This document shows positions 25,474 through 34,804 of a DNA stretch of 64,000 nucleotides, one piece after another (positions within the stretch are counted from its first letter, which is position 1; every line of letters begins with the position of its first letter). Under the pieces are notes generated by a model. That model worked only from the letters and a program-made list of their open reading frames with translations. It was not told the origin of the DNA and searched no databases. The stretch is taken from positions 1 to 64,000 of the forward strand of contig CAJYLT010000031.1 in NCBI GenBank assembly GCA_913775795.1. Reading direction: 5' to 3'. A program made the position numbers and the translations under genes. Origin of the DNA: an uncultured Sphingomonas sp. Lineage in GTDB: Bacteria; Pseudomonadota; Alphaproteobacteria; Sphingomonadales; Sphingomonadaceae.

Positions 25474-26814
25474 GTGTCCGATAGAAACCGGATCGCCTGG
25501 CGCGAAGGTGTATTTCTTCGTCCCCAGCACTTCCAGCAACTCGACCGGTTCTTTCTTTCGGAACTCGATCGGCGTGTTTCGGCAGTTCGTCCCTATGCTT
25601 GGGGCGTCACGGAACTGATCGTCGACGACGATCTGGCGACGCTGGGAAAGTTCGGGGTGGTGCGGCTGGCCGGGGTGATGCCCGACGGCACCCGCTTCGC
25701 CATCCCCGACGATCTGCCGCCGCCGCCGCCGCTCGACCTGCCCGCCGATGCGGGTGACGTGACGATCTACCTCACGCTCCCCGCCGCGCAGCCCGGCGCG
25801 GTGATGTTCGAGGACGAGGAAAGCGCCGGTCCGGCCAGTCGCTATCTGGTCGGCGAGAGCGAGGTTGCCGACGTCTTTTCCGAGGACCGGATGCGCGAAC
25901 CGATCGAGACCGCGCGGCCGCACCTGCGCTTCGGCATCACGCGCGACGACACTTACGGCCGCATCTGCCTTGGCCTCGCGCGGCTGCGCGAGATGCAGAA
26001 CCGGCGAGCGGTCTTCGACGATCGGTTCGTGCCCCCGGCGCAGGACCTGCGCGCCAGCCCCAGGCTGCGCGGGGGGCTAAGCGACATTCTCGGGCGGGCC
26101 AGCCAGCGGGTCGAGGAACTGGCACTGCGCGCCGTCGAGGCGACCGACGGCGGGGCGGAGACCTTTGCCAGTTTTCTCCTGCTCCAGTGCCTCAATCGCT
26201 GGTGCCCGGTCCTCGCGCACCTCCAGTCGATGCCCGACGTGCATCCGGAGCGATTGTTCGAGCAACTGGCATCGATGACGGGCGAACTGGCCACGCTGAC
26301 GCGCGTCGACCGACGCCCGCCGCCGCTGCCCGTTTATGACCACGAGAACCTGCAGGCCACGTTCGAGCCTGTCTTCGACCTGCTGCGCGCGATGCTGTCG
26401 GCGGTGTTCGACCGTTCGGCGATCCAGCTGCCGCTCGAGGCGGCGGGACCGGGGGCCTATGTCTCGACCATCACCGATCATCAGCTCTACCGGACCGGCT
26501 ATTTCTACCTCGCGGTGAATGCCGCCGCGCCGCTGGACGAAATCCGCCAGCGCTTTCCCGCGATGGCAAAGATCGGCGCGGTGCAGAAGATGCGCGCGAT
26601 CGTCGAGAGTGCGCTGCCCGGCGTGCCGCTGCGCCACGCGCCGACGCCGCCGCCGCAGCTGCGCGTGCTGCCGGGCTATCTCTATTTCGAGCTGGACCGC
26701 GGCGTGCCGGACTGGCGCGATTTCGCCACGGCACCCGCGTTGGGCCTGCACCTGTCGGGCGAATGGCCGGCGCTCAAGATGGAATTGTGGTGCGTCAAGA
26801 GGGCTGAGCAATGA
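25474..26814 (+). CDS. tssK: T6SS baseplate protein TssK
   Basis: This 446-residue protein begins at GTG with the family hallmark (WREGVFLRPQHFQQ) at residues 9-22. TssK trimers connect the TssEFG baseplate to the TssLM membrane complex. The length is normal (about 440-450). Other family segments include HPERLFEQLASMTGELAT and the C-terminal YLYFELDRG. It is the first gene of a tightly packed operon tssK-tssL-tssM-tagF-pppA-ppkA, and its stop overlaps the tssL start as ATGA. GAGGAAACG upstream serves as ribosome-binding site. Confidence 0.97.
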   Translation: MSDRNRIAWREGVFLRPQHFQQLDRFFLSELDRRVSAVRPYAWGVTELIVDDDLATLGKFGVVRLAGVMPDGTRFAIPDDLPPPPPLDLPADAGDVTIYLTLPAAQPGAVMFEDEESAGPASRYLVGESEVADVFSEDRMREPIETARPHLRFGITRDDTYGRICLGLARLREMQNRRAVFDDRFVPPAQDLRASPRLRGGLSDILGRASQRVEELALRAVEATDGGAETFASFLLLQCLNRWCPVLAHLQSMPDVHPERLFEQLASMTGELATLTRVDRRPPPLPVYDHENLQATFEPVFDLLRAMLSAVFDRSAIQLPLEAAGPGAYVSTITDHQLYRTGYFYLAVNAAAPLDEIRQRFPAMAKIGAVQKMRAIVESALPGVPLRHAPTPPPQLRVLPGYLYFELDRGVPDWRDFATAPALGLHLSGEWPALKMELWCVKRAEQ

Positions 26815-28172
26815 GCGACGGCGGCAACCGCACGATCTTTCAGCCCTCGCCGTTGCAGGGCGGCGGTGGCGGCACGCCGGCGGGGGGCGGGTTCGGTGGG
26901 CCGCCGCCCCCGCCGCCGCCTGCGCCTCCGCCGCCGTCATCCTATCCGAGGCAGGCACGCGCCCTGTCCGGCGACGACGTGCCCGAGCCGGCGACGCCGC
27001 GCCAGCGCCGCAACCCGATGATGATGGAGGCCGCCCCGCTGCTTGCCATTGCCGCCGCGATCCGGTCGGGGCGGGCACGCGAGCCGCTGGCGCAGTTCCA
27101 CGCCCGTGCCAGCGCCGCCGCCGCCGCTTTCGACCGGGCGATCGAACCGCTCTATCCGCCCGAGACGTGCCGCCGCGCCGTCTATGCCCTGTGTGCGACA
27201 GTCGACGACATCGCCCAGAACCTGCCCGGCGTGGGGGCGGAGGCGAGCGAATGGGCGCGCCGCAGCCTGACGGTCCAGAAGTTCCGGGAAAACATCGGCG
27301 GCGACCGGTTCTGGCAGATCGTCGAAGATCTTCTCGCCATTCCGCGCGGCAATGACGACCTGATCGAACTGCTGCACGCCTGTCTCGCCACCGGGTTCGA
27401 GGGGCGGTTCCGGGTGATGCCCGATGGCAGCCGCCGGCTGGACGAGATCATGAAGCGCCTGTTCGCGGCGCTGCCCCCGGATCGCGGTCGATCGGAGCGC
27501 GAGCTGGTGCCCCATTGGCGCGGGGTCGCGGCGCCCGTGGCACAGGTGGGCCGCTGGAGCCGGGCCGCGATCGCGACGGCGGCGGCGGCGATCCTGTTGC
27601 TGCTCCTCTTCATCGGCCTGCGCCTGATGCTGATGCAGGCGGGGCAGCCCGCCTGGGACGCGCTCGCCGCGATCAATCCGAGCGAGCCGCTGCATCTGGC
27701 GCGCGGCGGCGGCGGGCTTGCGCCGAGCGAGAGCGGACAGGCGGCGCGGATCGAGGGCTTCCTTGCGCCGGAGATCGCGCAGAAGCTCGTTACCGTCGAC
27801 CGCGACGCCGAAACGGTGCGGGTCCGCACGACGATCGGCCAGCTGTTCCGATCGGGTTCCGACGCCCTCGAGCCGGGCCGCGCCGCGTTGTTCGAGCGGA
27901 TCGCCGCGGCCGTCGACAAGGAGCCCGGCCCGGTCCGGGTCGAGGGGCACGCCGACAGCGATCAGCCGAGCGGACTGACCTTTCCCGACAACAACGCGCT
28001 ATCCGCGGCGCGCGCCGACGCGGTGGCGGCGATCCTGCGCTCGGGTCTTGCCGATCCGGCGCGCGTCACCGCCGAGGGGCTGGGCGACAGCCAGCCGATC
28101 GCTTCGAACGCCGATGCCGCCGGCAAGGCGCTCAACCGGCGGGTCGAGATCGTGCTGCAGCGCCAGGATTGA
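26811..28172 (+). CDS. tssL: T6SS membrane protein TssL (DotU) with OmpA peptidoglycan-binding domain
   Basis: This 453-residue evolved TssL has a Gly/Pro-rich N-terminal tail (residues 1-45). The cytoplasmic DotU domain (about 55-230) includes FRENIGGDRFW and LLHACLATGFEG. A single membrane helix follows (about 252-275, rich in LLLLLF), and then a periplasmic OmpA/MotB domain (about 330-450) with VRVEGHADSD and NRRVEIV. The OmpA domain anchors the complex to peptidoglycan. Translation is coupled to tssK through ATGA. This fused anchor matters here because no TssJ gene was found. Confidence 0.96.
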   Translation: MSDGGNRTIFQPSPLQGGGGGTPAGGGFGGPPPPPPPAPPPPSSYPRQARALSGDDVPEPATPRQRRNPMMMEAAPLLAIAAAIRSGRAREPLAQFHARASAAAAAFDRAIEPLYPPETCRRAVYALCATVDDIAQNLPGVGAEASEWARRSLTVQKFRENIGGDRFWQIVEDLLAIPRGNDDLIELLHACLATGFEGRFRVMPDGSRRLDEIMKRLFAALPPDRGRSERELVPHWRGVAAPVAQVGRWSRAAIATAAAAILLLLLFIGLRLMLMQAGQPAWDALAAINPSEPLHLARGGGGLAPSESGQAARIEGFLAPEIAQKLVTVDRDAETVRVRTTIGQLFRSGSDALEPGRAALFERIAAAVDKEPGPVRVEGHADSDQPSGLTFPDNNALSAARADAVAAILRSGLADPARVTAEGLGDSQPIASNADAAGKALNRRVEIVLQRQD

Positions 28173-28183
28173 GGGGGAACGCG

Positions 28184-31100
28184 ATGACCTTCGTCAAGCG
28201 GATGTTCGGCAACTGGACCGCGGTGACGGCGATCGCGGCGCTGCTCGTCGCGATCGTGCTGTGTGCCGGGTTGCCGCTCTTCGTCCTTGCCCTGCGCCCG
28301 TGGTGGGTGCGCCTTCTCCTGTTCGTGACCATCGCTGCGGTCTGGGGCGGGGCATGGTGGTGGCGCCGCCGCCGCGCCGCGCGCGCGGCCGCCCGGCTCG
28401 AGGCGGCGGTGACCAGCGAGAATGAGGGGAGCGTCGCAGCCGATCGGCTGCGCGGCGCGCTGACGCAGTTGCGGTCGGCGTCGGGCGGGCGGCGCGACTA
28501 TCTCTATGCCCGGCCGTGGTACGTCATCATCGGCCCGCCGGGCGCGGGCAAGACGACTGCGCTCCAGGCATCGGGCCTGCGCTTTCCCGTCGTCGATCAG
28601 GCGATGAAGGGGACGGGCGGTACCCGCAATCTCGACTTCTGGTTCGCCGACGAGGCGGTGCTGGTCGATACCGCCGGGCGCTACACAACCCAGGATTCGG
28701 ACGCGAAGGAGGACGAGTCCGGCTGGCGCGGGTTTCTGGAGGCGCTACGCCGGCATCGGCCCATGCGCCCCGTCAACGGCGTGCTGGTCGCGATCGGCAT
28801 CGACACGCTCGCGACCGCCGACGCGCGTTCGATCGACGAGCATGCCGCCGCGGTCCGCCGGCGCCTGTCCGAGCTGACCGAGACGCTTGGCGTCGACCTG
28901 CCGGTCTATTGCCTGTTCACGAAGGCGGATCTGCTGGCCGGGTTCACCGACTATTTCGCCGATCTGGACGTCGAGGGGCGGCGCGCGGTGCTGGGGCACA
29001 GCTTCCCAGCGACGGGAACGCCCGATCCGGCCGCGCTGGCCGGTGCGTTCGACGGGGTGGTGCAGGCGGTCGCCGATCGCCAGCCCGTGCGGCTCGCGGC
29101 CGAGGCCGACGTGCAGCGACGCGGACTCATCCTAGGCTTTCCCACCCAGCTTGCCGCGCTGCGCGCGCGGACCATGCGGTTCCTGGAGGGCGCCTTTCCA
29201 GCCCAGCCCGGCGCGACGCTCCGCGGCTTCTACCTCACCAGCGGAACGCAGGACGGAACGCCGATCGACCGACTGCTCGCCGGGGTGTCCGAAGTATTCG
29301 ACCGGCCGCAGGCGATGGTCGGCGCGGCCGGGGGCGGGCGCGCCTATTTCCTCAATCGCCTGTTGGCCGAGGTCGTGTTTCCAGAGGCAGGGCTGGCGCG
29401 ACTGCGGCGTGCCGCGCAGCGCCGGCGGGCGATGCGGTCCGGCGGCGCCCTCGCGCTGGTCGGCGTCGCCGCCCTCCTTGTCGTCGCGGTCTGGGCGGTC
29501 AGCTATTTCCGCAATCGGTCGCAGCAGGATGCCCTGGCGGTCGCCGCGCGGGCGGCGGGCGAGGATATCCGCCAGCGCGGCATCGACCTGGTCCAGGTCA
29601 GCGAAAACGATGCCGGGCTGGAGGAGGCCGCGGCGGCACTCGACCGGCTGCGCGCGTTGCCGGGCGGCTATGCCGACCGCGCCGCGGGCGGGCCGCCATT
29701 GTCGATGCGCTTCGGACTGTGGCAGTCGGGGCTGAGCGACGAAGCGGTGCAGGCCTATGAACAGGCGCTGCGCCGCATCCTCCTGCCGCGGCTGATGCTG
29801 CGGATGGAGGCGGTGCTCGCGCAAACGCAGGGCGATCCGCTGGCGGCATACGAGCCGCTCAAGGCCTATCTGATGATCGGCGGACAGCGGCCGGGCGGGA
29901 TCGATCGCCGACCGCTCCGGGCGTTCATCACCGCCGACTGGGCACGCGGCGACCTGGCGGGTGCCGACCGCGCCGAACTGCGCAAGCGGCTGGCCCGGCA
30001 TCTCGATGCCTTGCTGGCGGCGGGCGACCTCGAGCGCGTCTGGGCCGATCGACAGGCGCCGCTCGACGCCGCGATCGTCACCGCCGCGCGCGCCGCGGTC
30101 CAATCGATGCCGCCCGCTGACCGCGCCTATGCGATGCTGCGCTACGGCACCGCGGCGACCGCCGGCCCGGAATGGCAGGCGGCGCGCGTGATCGCCCCGG
30201 CGGAGGCGGCGGCATTCGCCGATCCTGGACAGGTCGCCGCGCTATCGGTTCCCTTCTTCCTGACGCGCGACGGCTATGCCAGGGCGTATCGGTCTGGTCT
30301 GCTGACGATTTCGGAGCAGCTTCGGCGCGACGCCTGGGTGCTGGGCGACAGCGGCGGGGGGCTGGGTGAGCTTGCCGCGCTTCGTCCGCAGATCGCGCAG
30401 CATTACGCAGCGGACTATGCCGCCGCCTGGGATCAGGTGGTGGCGGCGCTGAAGCCCGGTGCGCTGTTCGCCGATCCGGCCGCGCTCGGCGCATTCACGC
30501 GATTGCCGTCCCCCTTCGCCAAGCTCTTGCGAGCGGTCCGGGCACAGACGACGCTGGGCAATCCCGATGCGGCCGGCATGGTCGCGGACGGGCTGATGGC
30601 ACGGGCCGCCTCCAAACTCGGATCGGCGGCGCCGGTCATCGGTGCGGCGGCGGCGCCGGCGGGCGCCAACAGCGCCGATGCCGGGGCGATGATCGCGGCC
30701 CATTTCGCCGAGCTCAACGTCTATATCGGCGACGGCAAGCAGCCTTCGCCGCTCGACCAGTTCGTCGATGCGGTGAAGACCGGCGGACAGGCGGTGCTGG
30801 CCGCGCGTGCGGGCGGGGCGGCGGGTGGCCCCGCTCTCCAGGTCGCCGTCGATCAGGCGAACGCGACGATCGCGCTCCAGGCGCAGCAGGCGCCCGCTGC
30901 CCTCAAAGCCTTTGCCACCGATCTGGCACAGGGCGGGGCGACCGCCAAGTCGGCGGTGGCGCAGGGCAATCTGCAGCAGGCATGGGCGCAAAGCGTGCTG
31001 CCGCAGTGCCGCAGCACGACGCAGGACAAATATCCCTTCTTCGCCGCCGCGGTCGCCGACGCCTCCGTCAGCGAGACGCTTCAACTGTTCGGGGCGAGCG

Positions 31101-31639
31101 GGCTTGCGGGCTTCGTCGATGCGAGCCTACGTCCCGTGCTCGATACCGCAGGCCCCGTCTGGCGATGGCGCAGCGACGATCCGTCCGCCGCCGCGTTCGA
31201 TCCCGGCAGCGCCGATGCCTTTGCCAAGTCGATGCAGATCCGCGACTTGCTCGTCGCGGGCCAGCCATTCAAGGCACAACTCGTCTCGGTCGGTCCGGGC
31301 GTCGACGCGGTGGAGTTCGCAGCGGGCAGCACCAATCGTCTCGATGCCGCTTCGACCGAGGCGAAGCAGTATCAATGGTCGCTCCAGGGTGGCCTTCCCG
31401 AAGCGCATGTGACGCTCTTCAAGGCGGGGCAGAAGGTCGACGAGATCGCGACGGGCGGCCCCTGGGCCGTCTTCCGCCTGTTCGACAAGGCGCGCCGCCG
31501 CAACGACGGCCAGACCGCGTTCCTCGCCACCTTCGGCTCGGGCGATGCGACGGCGACGCTGCGCATCATCCTGCCGGACGATCGCAACCCCTTTGGCCAT
31601 GGCGGCCTCTGGACCTTTCGATGCCCGAGCGCGCTGTGA
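28184..31639 (+). CDS. tssM: T6SS membrane protein TssM (IcmF)
   Basis: This 1,151-residue protein starts at ATG 28184 after GAGGGGGAA; the longer upstream frame is a shadow inside tssL. Two N-terminal membrane helices (about residues 13-36 and 41-60) precede the cytoplasmic ATPase-like domain with Walker A GPPGAGKTT (residues 117-125) and VDTAGRY. A third helix lies near residues 419-442 and the remainder is periplasmic, ending in the TssM C-terminal beta domain (GPWAVFRLFDKA). TssM spans the inner membrane and periplasm and forms the translocation channel core with TssL. An intact Walker A suggests nucleotide binding. Confidence 0.96.
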   Translation: MTFVKRMFGNWTAVTAIAALLVAIVLCAGLPLFVLALRPWWVRLLLFVTIAAVWGGAWWWRRRRAARAAARLEAAVTSENEGSVAADRLRGALTQLRSASGGRRDYLYARPWYVIIGPPGAGKTTALQASGLRFPVVDQAMKGTGGTRNLDFWFADEAVLVDTAGRYTTQDSDAKEDESGWRGFLEALRRHRPMRPVNGVLVAIGIDTLATADARSIDEHAAAVRRRLSELTETLGVDLPVYCLFTKADLLAGFTDYFADLDVEGRRAVLGHSFPATGTPDPAALAGAFDGVVQAVADRQPVRLAAEADVQRRGLILGFPTQLAALRARTMRFLEGAFPAQPGATLRGFYLTSGTQDGTPIDRLLAGVSEVFDRPQAMVGAAGGGRAYFLNRLLAEVVFPEAGLARLRRAAQRRRAMRSGGALALVGVAALLVVAVWAVSYFRNRSQQDALAVAARAAGEDIRQRGIDLVQVSENDAGLEEAAAALDRLRALPGGYADRAAGGPPLSMRFGLWQSGLSDEAVQAYEQALRRILLPRLMLRMEAVLAQTQGDPLAAYEPLKAYLMIGGQRPGGIDRRPLRAFITADWARGDLAGADRAELRKRLARHLDALLAAGDLERVWADRQAPLDAAIVTAARAAVQSMPPADRAYAMLRYGTAATAGPEWQAARVIAPAEAAAFADPGQVAALSVPFFLTRDGYARAYRSGLLTISEQLRRDAWVLGDSGGGLGELAALRPQIAQHYAADYAAAWDQVVAALKPGALFADPAALGAFTRLPSPFAKLLRAVRAQTTLGNPDAAGMVADGLMARAASKLGSAAPVIGAAAAPAGANSADAGAMIAAHFAELNVYIGDGKQPSPLDQFVDAVKTGGQAVLAARAGGAAGGPALQVAVDQANATIALQAQQAPAALKAFATDLAQGGATAKSAVAQGNLQQAWAQSVLPQCRSTTQDKYPFFAAAVADASVSETLQLFGASGLAGFVDASLRPVLDTAGPVWRWRSDDPSAAAFDPGSADAFAKSMQIRDLLVAGQPFKAQLVSVGPGVDAVEFAAGSTNRLDAASTEAKQYQWSLQGGLPEAHVTLFKAGQKVDEIATGGPWAVFRLFDKARRRNDGQTAFLATFGSGDATATLRIILPDDRNPFGHGGLWTFRCPSAL

Positions 31640-32157
31640 TCCGCCCGATGCTGTTCGGCAAGCTGCGCGCGCACGGCGATTTCGTCGCTCGCGGGATGAC
31701 GGCGGCAGAGCGTGCATGGTGGGACGAGCGGCTGTCGATCGGCATCGCACGGGCGCGGGCGGCGTGCGGGCCGGCCTTCGACGCGACCTGCGAGGTGTCG
31801 TCACCCTGGCGCTTCCGCCTGCGCCCCGGCCCGATGTCGATCAGCGGGGCGGTCGCCGCCTCGATCGACCGGGCGGGGCGGCGCTTCCCGCTGATCGTGG
31901 CGCGGCGCGATGCGGATGGCGCCGCAGCCTGCGAGGCCGCGCTGCGCGACGGGCTGTCGAACGCGCTCGACGCCGACGCGCTGATCGCGCGCGTCGCGCC
32001 GTCCGGCGATCCCGTGCCGCCGCCGGTCACCATCGGCTGGTGGCATCCCGACCGGCCCGGCGATCCGGTGATCGAAGCGGACCCCGCCGCCGCGTTGCCG
32101 ATCATCTTCGCGTTCGTCCTTGCCGGGGAGACGGCACGGACGGAGGAGACGCCATGA
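31636..32157 (+). CDS. tagF: T6SS-associated regulator TagF
   Basis: This protein of about 173 residues has the diagnostic TagF N terminus FGKLRAHGDFVARG and a later RRFPLIVARR. TagF is a post-translational repressor of T6SS firing that acts with or parallel to the PpkA/PppA/Fha pathway by sequestering the FHA protein or TssL partners (family knowledge). The GTG at 31636 overlaps the tssM stop (GTGA). An in-frame ATG at 31621 would add five residues and is the alternative. The stop overlaps the pppA start (ATGA). In some alphaproteobacteria TagF is fused to PppA; here the two are adjacent but separate. Confidence 0.9.
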   Translation: MIRPMLFGKLRAHGDFVARGMTAAERAWWDERLSIGIARARAACGPAFDATCEVSSPWRFRLRPGPMSISGAVAASIDRAGRRFPLIVARRDADGAAACEAALRDGLSNALDADALIARVAPSGDPVPPPVTIGWWHPDRPGDPVIEADPAAALPIIFAFVLAGETARTEETP

Positions 32158-32906
32158 CCCGCCCGCTACGGATCGACTGGCGCGGGGGCAGCGATGTCGG
32201 CCGCGTTCGCGCGATCAACGAGGACAGTTTCGTCGGCCTGCCCGAGCGCGGCCTGTGGGTGGTCGCCGACGGCATGGGCGGGCACGAGGGCGGCGACTGG
32301 GCCTCGACCCGGCTGGCGGCGACCCTGGCGGCCGCCGATCTCGCCGGATCGTTCGATGCCGCGCTCGAACGGTGTGCAGAGGCGATCCACGCCGCCAATG
32401 CCGCGATCTGGCAGGAGGCGCAGGCGCGCGGGGTACAGATGGGGTCGACCGTCGTCGCCCTGCTCCTGCGCGAGGGGCGGTTCGCGATCCTGTGGGCAGG
32501 GGACAGCCGCGCCTATCTGATGCGCGGTGGACGGCTGCTGCGGCTGACCCGCGATCACAGCCAGGTACAGGCGCTGATCGACCGCGGCCTGCTGGACGAA
32601 GCCGATGGCAACGGCCATCCGATGGCGCACGTCCTCGCCCGTGCCGTCGGGGTCGAACCGACGCTGGCGCTTGACGTCATCACCGACGAGCCGATGCCCG
32701 ACGACCTTTTCGTGCTGACCAGCGACGGTGTGCACGGCGTCCTGCCGGACGAGGCGATCGCGCGCGTCGCGGCGCAGGCGACGGTGGCGCAGGTGCCCGA
32801 ACTGCTCATCGAACACGGGATGGCCGGTGGATCGACCGACAACCTCACGGCCGTGGCGATCGGGCTGAGCGAGGCGACGCTGCTGATGGTCGGAGCCAAG
32901 CCATGA
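32154..32906 (+). CDS. pppA: T6SS PP2C-type Ser/Thr phosphatase PppA
   Basis: This 250-residue soluble PP2C/Stp1-type phosphatase starts at 32154 with GGAGGAGA just upstream and ATGA overlap with tagF. Metal-binding motifs are present: NEDSF, VADGMGGHEGGDWAS, MGSTVV, WAGDSRAYL, LTSDGVHG and STDNLTAVA. It would dephosphorylate the FHA protein (TagH) and switch T6SS assembly off, opposing PpkA encoded next to it. The length matches the minimal catalytic domain, with no extra regions. Confidence 0.95.
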   Translation: MTRPLRIDWRGGSDVGRVRAINEDSFVGLPERGLWVVADGMGGHEGGDWASTRLAATLAAADLAGSFDAALERCAEAIHAANAAIWQEAQARGVQMGSTVVALLLREGRFAILWAGDSRAYLMRGGRLLRLTRDHSQVQALIDRGLLDEADGNGHPMAHVLARAVGVEPTLALDVITDEPMPDDLFVLTSDGVHGVLPDEAIARVAAQATVAQVPELLIEHGMAGGSTDNLTAVAIGLSEATLLMVGAKP

Positions 32907-34792
32907 CCGGCGACGAGGACGAAGAAGGCGGTCGGACGATCTTCGTGCCCGCCGGCGGGCACGAGCCACCGTCGACCCCGCCGACCGCCCCGCCGCCGAC
33001 CGTGGTGCCGATGCCGGCCGGGATCGCCGCGACCACCCCCGCTGCCGGCCGGCGCCTCCAGCCGGGCGACATGCTCAACCACATCTTCGAGGTGCGCCGA
33101 TACATCACCGCAGGCGGCATGGGCGAGGTGTGGGAGGGGGTGAACACCCACACCGACGAGCGCGTCGCGATCAAGGTGATGCTGCCGCAGCTGGCCGCCG
33201 ATCCCAATATCCAGGCGATGTTTCGCAAGGAGGCACGGACGCTCACTCGCCTGTCGCATCCTGCGCTCGTCGCGTACCGGGTGCTGGCGATCGAGCCGAC
33301 GCTCGGCATCCTCTATATCGTCACCGAATTCGTCGACGGCACCAATCTTCAGGACGTGCTGGCCAGCGTACCGCGCGATGCCGCCACGCTGGGCCCGTTC
33401 ATGCGCCGACTGGCCGAAGGGCTGCGCGCCGCGCATGCGCTCGGCGCGATCCACCGCGACATGTCGCCAGACAACGTGCTGCTGGAGGGCGGGAAACTCG
33501 ATCGCGCGCGGATCATCGATTTCGGCATCGCCAAGGATCTCGACCCGCACAAGGGCACGATCGTCGGCGACGGCTTCGCCGGCAAGCTCGGCTATGTCGC
33601 GCCCGAGCAGCTCGGCGATTTCGGACGCGAGGTGGGGCCGTGGACCGACGTCTACAGCCTGGCGCTGGTCGTCCTTGCGGTGGCCGGGGGGCGGGCACCC
33701 GCGATGGGGGTGACGCTGGTCGAGGCGGTCGACCGGCGGCGCGCGGGCGCGGACCTGTCGCTCGCGCCGGAGCCGCTCCGCCCGATCCTCGCCGCGATGC
33801 TCGAGCCCGATCCGGCACGGCGGCTGCGCAGCATGGACGCGGTGATCGAGGCGATCGATCGCGGCGGCGTGGCCGCAGCGACGTCGCCGGCCCCGCCGAA
33901 GCCGGCGACCGCGCCGCGGCCAGCGGCGGTGGGCGGCAACCGGCGCATCTGGCTGATCGGCGGCGGTGCGGTAGCGGCGGCGGCGCTTGCGGGCATTGCC
34001 TGGCTGGCATCGACACCGACCGATCCGCCGTCCGCGTCGGCGCCCGCGGCGCAGGTCGCGCCTGCCACATCCACCGCAAGTGCTGCCTCTGCCGATCCCG
34101 TCGCCAGCGGGCGCGCCGCAGTGACGCGGGCCCTCTCGGCTGCACCCTGCGCGTGGCTGGAGGTCCGGGACCTGAAGCGGGACGGCGACGGCGTTTCCTT
34201 CGCGCTCGGCGGTGTGGCGGCGGATCCGGTCGCGGCGCAGGCTGGGCTTCAGCGCGCACTGGCCGCGACGGTGCCGGTCCGGCGGGTCGATGCCGACGTG
34301 ATGGCGCTGCCCCGGAGCCTGTGCGGAGCGATTGAAACGTTTGAACAGGTGCGCGCGACCGGCCCCTCGCTGCTATCGGTCGAGAAGCCACGCTGGGAGA
34401 TGGACCGCCGCGCCGACAGCTCGTTCGGCGACCAGAAGAGCGCGCGCGTCGCGATCTATCTCGATCCGCGGGTCAGCGGCGACGATTTCACGCTGGTCGG
34501 ATGGGAGGACGGCGCCGCGGCGGCGACGGGAATGACGCGCAAGCAACTGCTCGACATGGCCTTTTCCCCCGCCGCCGACGGGCGCGCGATGATGAAGGGC
34601 GGCGACATCACGGGCGCGGGGATCAAGGGTTTCGCCCTGATCCGCGGGCGCGGCCCGTTCCCACCGGACCTCGTCGCGCCGACGCTGCCCGTCGGGCCGG
34701 ACTGGCGCACCCGCTTCCTCGCCGCCGCGCGTACGCAGGGTTGGCGTGTCGAGATGCTGTGGTTCCAGACGCAGGACCTGACGCCGAATTGA
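32903..34792 (+). CDS. ppkA: T6SS transmembrane Ser/Thr kinase PpkA
   Basis: This 629-residue protein has a Pro-rich N tail (about 1-50), a Hanks-type kinase domain (about 65-330), one membrane helix (about 347-370) and a periplasmic C-terminal domain (about 390-629). Kinase motifs are intact: GGMGEVWEG (P-loop), VAIKV (Lys), HRDMSPDN (His184-Asn191) and DFGIAK (Asp206). Phosphorylation of the FHA protein promotes T6SS assembly (threonine phosphorylation pathway). The periplasmic part does not show the von Willebrand A domain seen in Pseudomonas PpkA, so its sensing input may differ. The start overlaps pppA (ATGA). It ends 12 bp from the convergent M15 gene. Confidence 0.93.
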   Translation: MTGDEDEEGGRTIFVPAGGHEPPSTPPTAPPPTVVPMPAGIAATTPAAGRRLQPGDMLNHIFEVRRYITAGGMGEVWEGVNTHTDERVAIKVMLPQLAADPNIQAMFRKEARTLTRLSHPALVAYRVLAIEPTLGILYIVTEFVDGTNLQDVLASVPRDAATLGPFMRRLAEGLRAAHALGAIHRDMSPDNVLLEGGKLDRARIIDFGIAKDLDPHKGTIVGDGFAGKLGYVAPEQLGDFGREVGPWTDVYSLALVVLAVAGGRAPAMGVTLVEAVDRRRAGADLSLAPEPLRPILAAMLEPDPARRLRSMDAVIEAIDRGGVAAATSPAPPKPATAPRPAAVGGNRRIWLIGGGAVAAAALAGIAWLASTPTDPPSASAPAAQVAPATSTASAASADPVASGRAAVTRALSAAPCAWLEVRDLKRDGDGVSFALGGVAADPVAAQAGLQRALAATVPVRRVDADVMALPRSLCGAIETFEQVRATGPSLLSVEKPRWEMDRRADSSFGDQKSARVAIYLDPRVSGDDFTLVGWEDGAAAATGMTRKQLLDMAFSPAADGRAMMKGGDITGAGIKGFALIRGRGPFPPDLVAPTLPVGPDWRTRFLAAARTQGWRVEMLWFQTQDLTPN

Positions 34793-34804
34793 GCCACCGG
34801 GAGA

